In this document: in pieces, positions 59,166-64,000 of the stretch
How the letters are laid out: each line of letters opens with the position of its first letter
How positions within the stretch are numbered: position 1 is the stretch's first letter
Assembly (NCBI GenBank): GCA_963970005.1
Contig: CAXAMN010021363.1
Coordinates: 434,148-498,147 of the forward strand
Source: Durusdinium trenchii
Taxonomy: Eukaryota; Sar; Dinophyceae; Suessiales; Symbiodiniaceae
Reading direction: 5' to 3'
Length of the DNA: 64,000 nucleotides
The notes under the pieces: model-generated
Told to the model about the DNA's origin: nothing
Databases searched by the model: none
The model's input: the letters and a program-made list of their open reading frames with translations, nothing else
Translations under genes and position numbers: made by a program

Positions 59166-60007
59166 GAAGCAGCGAGAGTTGTCGCCTCAGGCTCGACTGC
59201 GACACAAACCATCACCTTCGATGGCGGAATGAGTTCCCGGCTGAGAAGTGGAATGTCCATCCCCAAGATTCCTCAACCTTTGTCCTTTAAGCCGAATATT
59301 AGGACATTTTCAGGCGAATATTTGGGGAAACATTTCCCGCTTAGCTTCAAGTTTGAGTAGGTGCTGTGGTTGAACATGTCGACACACTCGCACCCAAGCT
59401 CAGATCCATGTACAGTACTTCTTGCTGTAACCCAAAATGATCAAATTTGCTGGACTCTTTCCAGACTTTGCGTTGTATGTAACAACAGCTTCGCTTTGTG
59501 AGCATCGTCACTAAGAAAGGAATTAAGAAAGGGGCTGCTCACAGATTGTATTTTTGGTGTTTTCCCTCGGCGTCTGCTTGAGGGTTTCTACCTTCCACTG
59601 GTTGCTCCTGCCCCCTTCTCATAGGATGGCTTGGCTCCTGTGTGCGCTGGACCATCGGGTCTTCTTTTCACTCCAGTCTCCGGTAGGTATTACGCTTTGT
59701 ACGGGACAAACCTTGCCTATCCATCCACCTCATGTTTAGGCTGATCATCCAGGGGTCCAAATTTTGGCCACCTCAACATGACTCATTGCGCAAACAGGTG
59801 TTATATAGTTAACAATATACACAGGCTCGAGAAGTGGTCATCTGGATCAACACCATCCCAGTTTATCTTTGGCTTTGTGGCACTGAGCCGGCCGTCATAT
59901 CAATTAGCATGCAGCATGCCTGCCAAAGAATCATAATCGTTGGCACGCACCGGGTTTGTCAAGAAAATTGCTGCCCTCATTCGCACCACACATCATTTGA
60001 GCCCATG

Positions 60008-60193
60008 TCAGGATGAGGAGACCTGAAGAGTTACCTCCTGCAGTCTAGGTCCATGGGGATGCACAAAATTCTCTAGAACTCGTACGTCGATAATTCTCCT
60101 CTTTGCTTTTGTTGCTCTCTCGCTCGTTCCATTTCGCTTCTGGAATTTGCTCTGCTTTGGTTCGTGGGTCTCGTTTGTGAGGAGCTTAACCAT
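60008..60193 (-). CDS. Candidate basic exon starting at ATG
   Basis: ATGGTTAAG at 60193 opens LTNETHEPKQSKFQKRNGTS then ERATKAKRRIIDVRVLENFV, Lys/Arg-rich, up to a donor (CTTCAG before GTCTCC near 60021) or a stop at 60008. It may be a gene start or an internal exon of the 60.5-61.8 kb gene. No domain is recognised. Confidence 0.3.
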   Translation of the reverse strand: MVKLLTNETHEPKQSKFQKRNGTSERATKAKRRIIDVRVLENFVHPHGPRLQEVTLQVSSS

Positions 60194-60460
60194 GCTTATA
60201 CTTATAATTTAATGCTGCGATTGAAAACCTTCTCCAAACCTGGCTGAATGGCAAGTCAAGGGGCAAATAGAGAGGTTGCTTTGTAGGCTGACATCCCTGG
60301 TTGTCCATTTCTCATCATGTTTCTGGGACCAGTTTTGGCTGGGCTGACCACAGCACAATTTGGCCACTTACAACATCGCAGTGCCAAGTCTATCTGCTTC
60401 ACCGCTAAAACCAACGCATCCAACAACCAACGTCAGAGGCAAGGCGCGGCATTTGACGGG

Positions 60461-61784
60461 TCATGATAGGCGGCTGCAGAGGTCATGAAATACCACTCCT
60501 AGGCGCGTTCTTGAACATCGACCACCAATTGCTTCACTCACTTGCCATGAGTCTACTGGACTGCTGTCCGGTTTCTCAAAAGAAGGCAGCCGTGTTTCTG
60601 CAATTTCCAGATGGCGGTAGACAAACTTCGCCTGCTGGATTGCGCGGGTTTTGCATTCATAACTTCTCTCAACTTCCTGCTTGCAAAAGTCGGGCATACT
60701 TGATCTGCACGCCGCAATTCACATTGGGTAAACACCATCCTCTCCCTGAGGTAGTTTGGGAGGGTGCGAGTCCAAAACACTGCCTGTTTTCCCGTGCGAT
60801 TCTGTACTTCGATGTTCCATGCAATCACGACAGGAGAGAAACCAACCCAAACATGGCCAGACCACAAATCATCCCATGCAAAACGCGACAGCCAATGTAC
60901 ACTTTTTGTATGACGCCGAGACCACCCTCCACCTCCTCGTTTTGGAGGCCTCTCGAGGTGTCCCCCTTCTCCGGCTCTTCCCTCCTGCAAGCGCTTCTCC
61001 GGTGTCTTCGGCGTCACCTCTATGTAGGTGGCCATTCGCGTGGCCATCTGAGCCAGGGAGACCTGCCAGGGGTTGACGTGGAGCCCATGCAGCTCCTCAA
61101 AAGGAGTCTTCATCTGCTTTTGCATTTGACCATATTTGACCACTTGTGTGGCTTTGAAGGGTGAAGAAGGGCCTAAGAAGGGTATTTGAGTGGCGTCCCT
61201 TAGGCTGAAATAAACTCCAAACACAGGGGACTTGCCTCTTGTTGAAAGTATCGCTGCCTGCAACACAAAAACGCAGCACGTGTGCCAAGAACTGCTTGCT
61301 TGAATGGGTACAGATCATTGTGGCCAAAGACGGACACATTGCCGTGCGAGCCTGTCTTGGCCCACACTGCGGAAATTCTGCTGCCACCCCCAGCCAGCCA
61401 CTTGATGTTGCGCCACAAAGGGCAGCCAGGAAGCATTCTCCTGAGAACCCAATGGTAGAACGAAGCCGCAACTCTCGCTTTCAAAGCAGCGATTTCAAAC
61501 AAAGGCTCCAGTCCGCTCTCATTGGCGCCAAAATAGAAGGCCGGAAAAGACGTGAAGCCCTGGCGTTCGATCTTCGTCATGGCAAATCCAACGTGTCTCG
61601 ATTCCCACGATCCAGCCCTCACCTTGTATGGCCAGGGCGGCTTTGGCCCTTGGTATTTGGAGAGTGCGCTTGCCTGGGGGATCTGTGCCAAGACCTTAGA
61701 ACACAAATGAAGGCCAACTTGCACCATAAATACACGATGATCTGTTGCGCGGGGAGTTGTGAGTGAAATGAAATGCGCTCGCAT
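60461..61784 (-). CDS. Multi-exon gene segment, unknown function
   Basis: Two long frames meet here. 61784-61200 contains GFAMTKIERQGFTSFPAFYF, then NESGLEPLFEIAALKARVAA and GSHGNVSVFGHNDLYPFKQA. A strong acceptor, TTTTTGTGTTGCAG at about 61256, starts the next exon: LSTRGKSPVFGVYFSLRDAT, then TPFEELHGLHVNPWQVSLAQ, a Gly/Arg linker, and WDDLWSGHVWVGFSPVVIAW. Near 60700-60545 another frame takes over (EVERSYECKTRAIQQAKFVY, then HLEIAETRLPSFEKPDSSP) and ends at a very good donor, TGGCAA before GTGAGT. The order of exons is clear, the exact junctions are not. Confidence 0.45.
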
Positions 61785-61917
61785 GGCATGGACCCTCTCT
61801 CTCTGCCAACGGGCTTAGACGAGCTGCAATCCACGCCACTGGATGCAGCAACAACGCCATGGGAAGTGGCTGGTGGCGTGGACAGCTGCTTCGAGCCAGC
61901 AGCGCAGATGCGCGCGG

Positions 61918-62110
61918 CACTCTCTCTCTCTCTCTCTCTCTCCCGCTCTCTCTCTCTCTCTCTATGTATCTGTATATATATATATATCTCTCTCTCTCTC
62001 TCTCTCCTTCTTAAATTGGAGGCCATCGCTTTTAGGTTGGAGGCTGGAGGCCACCGCTAGTAGGTTGGAGGCCACTACAATTAGGTTGGCCTCCCTTCTC
62101 TCTTTCTCTG

Positions 62111-62143
<33 letters not shown>

Positions 62144-62145
62144 CA
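61918..62145. repeat. CT microsatellite with embedded GGAGGCCA...TAGGTT repeat
   Basis: (CT)n runs at 61918-61964, 61985-62008 and 62095-62144 flank a short tandem array of three units of the form GGAGGCCAtcgcTTTTAGGTT (about 62018-62090). The same GGAGGCCATCGC text followed by TACTAGG occurs at about 31053-31072. Confidence 0.85.
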
Positions 62146-62249
62146 TGTTCACTCAGACGATTGAAATAACCTTGGCCAGACAAGCCCGATGTGCTGCGAA
62201 TTGGCGGCCGCAATTTGTGCCACCCAGCAGAACCTGATCGGCACCAAAG

Positions 62250-62990
62250 GGCTGCCAAAGTATCAATATGAATGTGTGTGAGGAAAAAAAAGTCCAGAAA
62301 AAGCTTGCAGCACAATGCAACCAAACCCTTGTAATTCAAAATCAGTGTCATGCATTAAAAACACACGTGAGGGCTCATGTCCAAATAGCTTTGCCCCGCA
62401 GCCACATTGGAAGGAAGCAGAACGACTTGCCCTGCCTGATGGGGAAATTTCGACAAGAGGTGTGTGATGTCTCCTCTAGTCATGAACCTTAGCAAGGTCA
62501 ACACGTGCGAAGCGAAGAGTGCCGCGCTGGGTCTGAGAATGCCCAGCCCACTTCAGACGAATACATTGACCACATTCCCCATCTAAGATCTAGGATTCTA
62601 GGCAGAGGTCTCAAAGCGTGCGCATAGCCCTCTAGAAGAGGCCGGCGATGGGTGAGCATGTCCTGCACTGCGGTGACGGCGGGTGCTCAGAATTGTGCCG
62701 TTTTGACGCATCGTGGATGCGGTCCTCGGTCACTGTGGATGCGGATGACGCAGCGGAGTATGTCACGCCAGACCTTGACAAGCGCTGACCATGAAGCTTT
62801 GAAGCAAGAGTCGGAGAGGAGACTGCATCATATCATCAATATTGTTCAATCAATGCATACAGTAGCATACCGAGACTGAACACCCAAAGTCCACACAACA
62901 TCTAGGCTCCAACCACATCGAAGACGGCAACGCCTCAACCATGGAGACACCATGAGACACCAATACGACACGTCACTCTTTCAATCTCAA
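62250..62990. other. No gene resolved
   Basis: Short frames on both strands and no recognisable repeat. The stretch precedes the plus-strand signal-peptide frame at 62993 and would include its promoter if that gene is real. Confidence 0.35.
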
Positions 62991-62992
62991 CA

Positions 62993-63229
62993 ATGGCAAG
63001 TCACCCGCCAATCATGCTTTTCTTTTTGGTTGTCTGTATCTGTCGATCTTTGCATTCTGTGCTCCAGGCGAAGGAGCCACCGCCTGCTGAAGACGCAGAA
63101 TCACTGGACGCCCCATCAGACCTGGCAAAGAGATTCCATGCTTTTAACAGCACTCTTGGCACAGCCGGAACAGGAGTAGACAAAACAAGCACGGAACCAG
63201 TAGTGCGAAATACGATGACACTTGTATGA
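62993..63229 (+). CDS. Small secreted protein or first exon with signal peptide
   Basis: ATGGCAAGTCACC at 62993 (context CAACAATGG) opens 78 codons: MASHPPIMLFFLVVCICRSL has a clear signal-peptide core, then acidic EPPPAEDAESLDAPSDLAKR and a Thr-rich end. It stops at TGA at 63229, or splices at ACACTT before GTATGA. It is one of the few plus-strand candidates and so would start a divergent or separate unit. An opposing minus-strand frame is less protein-like. Confidence 0.35.
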   Translation: MASHPPIMLFFLVVCICRSLHSVLQAKEPPPAEDAESLDAPSDLAKRFHAFNSTLGTAGTGVDKTSTEPVVRNTMTLV

Positions 63230-63582
63230 GATTCAACAGTTTCAATATTAGACCAGTAAATGCCACAAACTAAGTACCGCCTCTGCACTGGACTCCAAAT
63301 ACGGGCCAATTTGTCGCATCCAAAAAACAAATCCAGCCGTCGGTGACGTGACTGAAGCTGCAAGGATCCGCCCCGCCCCATCCATCTCCATGCCCTCAGC
63401 AGTGGGGTGACTGCTTCGAGGTGGACTCAGTGGACACCAACCCCAAGGACCTCCCTGAAGCTGTAGAATGGACGGGGGACGATTTGAGATGGAACACCAA
63501 CAAAAGACATATATAATATCCGCCGACCCCGGCCTATAGCCAAAGCCTAGGCGGGGAGGCGCCTGGGACACCGCAGGGTGAA

Positions 63583-64000
63583 GCAGTTGGCCAAGCCTAG
63601 CAGAACCCTTCAAGCACTTCCAAAGGCGCAGGATGCAGCAGTTGGCCAAGCCTAGCAGAACCCTTCCAAGCACTTCCAAAGGCCTGTCCGAGGCCTCACC
63701 AGCTGGCCGGCCTGTTGCGTCCTCTCTGTGGCCTGTCCGAAGCCTGCCTCCTCTCTTCTTATGGGCTTCAAAGGCGACGTTTAGGCATTTTGGACCGCCT
63801 TCAAAAGCTTTTCGGCCTCTTGCGGCCGCTCTGTGGCCTGTCCGAAGCTTCTCGGCAGCCGGCAGGCCTCTTGCGGCCTCTCTGTGGCCTGTCCGAAGCC
63901 TGCCTCCTCTCTTCTTATGGGCTTCCGAAGGCAACGTGAGGCATTTTGGACCGGCTTCAAAAGCCTCTCGGCAGCCGGCAGGCCTCTTGCGGCCTCTCTG
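63583..64000. repeat. Tandem repeat built on a 52-53-bp module
   Basis: GCAGTTGGCCAAGCCTAGC and what follows is repeated at 63583 and 63636 (53-base step). Beyond that, CTCTGTGGCCTGTCCGAAGC recurs at about 63725, 63829 and 63881 and again at the edge, with steps near 52, 104 and 156 bases. TTATGGGCTTC and GCATTTTGGACCG segments recur within the larger unit. The array runs off the window. Frames on both strands here are repeat artefacts. Confidence 0.8.

Noticed and set aside
1..64000. CRISPR array, rRNA or bacterial operon
   Set aside because: No regularly spaced identical repeats with unique spacers, no rRNA-like conserved text, and no runs of adjacent intact genes were seen.

Overview
This 64 kb window looks like nuclear DNA of a dinoflagellate, most likely a Symbiodinium-type alga. 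The grounds are: a decayed Ty1/copia-type retrotransposon of the dinoflagellate style (zinc knuckle of the form GHWxGDPxCP, a methyltransferase-like domain between protease and integrase); roughly even base composition with many micro- and minisatellites; no bacterial-style genes; and short exon-like segments bounded by GT..AG sites and lying almost all on the minus strand, as expected for a unidirectional gene array. No rRNA, tRNA, CRISPR or prokaryotic operon was found.

Layout. Positions 1-5.87 kb hold the 5' part of the copia-like element on the minus strand (gag, protease, methyltransferase-like domain, pre-integrase, integrase). Its reverse transcriptase and RNase H would lie beyond the left edge. 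At least seven frameshifts kill it. From 6.1 to 6.9 kb there are exon-like segments of a minus-strand gene next to which, or into which, the element inserted. From 8.2 to 23.3 kb there are scattered candidate exons, an AT-rich island (10.6-11.3 kb) and a 477-codon exon at 21.2-22.6 kb. From 26 to 33 kb there are candidate exons, including a convincing ankyrin-repeat exon (32.0-32.4 kb) and a charged helical terminal exon (33.05-33.24 kb). From 33.6 to 34.6 kb there is a block of minisatellite and microsatellite DNA.

The best-resolved genes are on the minus strand. At 38.2-40.1 kb four phase-compatible exons give a PAN/apple-like Cys-rich module, an unknown module, a Thr-rich stalk and a C-terminal hydrophobic anchor: probably a cell-surface protein. 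At 45.3-49.0 kb seven or more phase-compatible exons form one or two genes of unknown function. At 58.1-59.2 kb a signal-peptide exon is followed by further exons. At 56.2-57.6 kb and 60.0-61.8 kb there are more exons without an assignable function. At 63.0 kb a small plus-strand reading frame starts with a signal peptide. Repeats include a 395-bp near-identical direct duplication (54.3 and 55.4 kb) bracketing a nested palindrome, a 0.9 kb cluster of CATTTTGTAGA-type motifs (49 kb), and a tandem repeat at the right edge.

Exon calls rest on reading-frame composition, splice-like boundaries and phase agreement judged by eye. No homology search or RNA evidence was available, so most functions are left blank and confidences are moderate or low.
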